64,000 nt of DNA, taken from Blattamonas nauphoetae (taxonomy: Eukaryota > Preaxostyla > Oxymonadida). Under the pieces are notes generated by a model. That model was not told where the DNA came from and searched no databases. It worked only from the letters and a program-made list of their open reading frames with translations. Where the stretch lies: positions 62,001 to 126,000 of the forward strand of contig JARBJD010000210.1 in the NCBI GenBank assembly GCA_033064195.1, in the 5' to 3' direction. Made by a program: the position numbers and the translations under genes. Of this stretch, positions 63,635 through 64,000 are shown in pieces (positions within the stretch are counted from its first letter, which is position 1; each line of letters opens with the position of its first letter).

Positions 63635-64000
63635 ATGGCACGAAACGATTTAGAAACTTTTGGAAAACCACTAAAGATTTTAGAACCATTTGATCCTGAA
63701 CAGAAATGTTTTGAAACCATCTATGACTTTCAGAGATTTTTGGAAAAGAACAGAAAAGAACTGAACGAATACACCACTCAGAAACTCAATAGGATGATTC
63801 ACATTGATGGATATCGTCTAACAAAAATAAGAGGTGAGATAGCACTTAGGAAGGTTAGTATTGATAGTACGTATGGTTCTAATTCATTATCGATTGATCA
63901 AAGATTATCAGACATTGAGGAATCAATTCGAACATTGACAGACACTCTCAGCATGAGGCTTCGAAGTCTTGACGAGACAATTGGGAATCTAATTCATGAG
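63635..64000 (+). CDS. start of a further Polinton frame (partial)
   Basis: From an ATG at 63635 preceded by TTTTTATTTCATTTAAAATG. At least 120 residues to the window edge, open throughout: ETFGKPLKILEPFDPEQKCF, then a coiled-coil-like helix (DIEESIRTLTDTLSMRLRSL). Not identified. Confidence 0.55.
   Translation, partial: MARNDLETFGKPLKILEPFDPEQKCFETIYDFQRFLEKNRKELNEYTTQKLNRMIHIDGYRLTKIRGEIALRKVSIDSTYGSNSLSIDQRLSDIEESIRTLTDTLSMRLRSLDETIGNLIHE

Larger units (their letters stand above)
50172..64000 (+). mobile_element. Polinton/Maverick, left part, runs off window
   Basis: Family Polinton. The left end is placed at 50172 (AGTAGTATAGAAGAAGAATA) because the dynein homology stops there and Polintons start with AG. 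If the usual 6-bp duplication applies it would be CACAAC (50166-50171); the right end is outside the window. Parts seen: unknown frames, protein-primed DNA polymerase B, a small frame, a retroviral-type integrase and the start of a further frame; no capsid or ATPase gene lies within the window. It is not whole: two hAT-like elements sit inside it, and there is about one further break. The retained long frames suggest a recent copy. Confidence 0.9.

Overview
The window looks like nuclear DNA of a flagellated protist, most probably an oxymonad-type metamonad (Blattamonas or Monocercomonoides-like). This is inference: the mix of very long right-handed-beta-helix surface proteins with a membrane span and a degenerate kinase tail, axonemal dynein heavy chain sequence, DIRS and Polinton elements and many hAT elements fits that group, but no rRNA or other marker gene is present. 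Long frames end at standard stops, so the standard code is assumed.

Layout. 1-1390: decayed antisense host coding sequence. 1391-1850: hairpin-rich spacer. 1852-7596: an element with minisatellite ends, split by a hAT transposon (1952-7018) that has a whole-looking transposase and an antisense beta-helix gene fragment. 8115-12430: antisense multi-pass membrane protein in several frames. 12430-18246: composite unit X with inverted GACCGACCCC arrays, carrying acidic sequence, a dynein heavy chain fragment and the end of a surface protein. 18249-19335: tail of another surface protein. 19445-25152: antisense host gene H1, split by a DIRS retroelement (20021-24697). 25295-34759: giant surface-protein gene G1, split by a 520-bp hAT-like MITE. 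35527-38297 and 39244-42797: two hAT-like elements with the same backbone but different host cargo. 43391-46400: antisense host gene H2. 46405-50171: inverted copy Y of unit X, hit by an 859-bp MITE. 50172-64000: left part of a Polinton, itself hit by two hAT-like elements (50599-52282 and 56407-60022), running off the window.

The strongest theme is gene-fragment carriage by hAT-like DNA transposons. Six insertions have TIRs starting YAG and 8-bp target-site duplications that can be read directly; most of the larger ones carry host-like coding fragments, usually antisense to the element's other frames. The twin elements at 35.5-42.8 kb share ends and about 1.1 kb of backbone but differ entirely in the middle. 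The nesting gives an order: host genes, then composite units and arrays, then Polinton, then hAT elements inside the Polinton. I see no operon-like organisation, rRNA gene, complete tRNA or CRISPR array.
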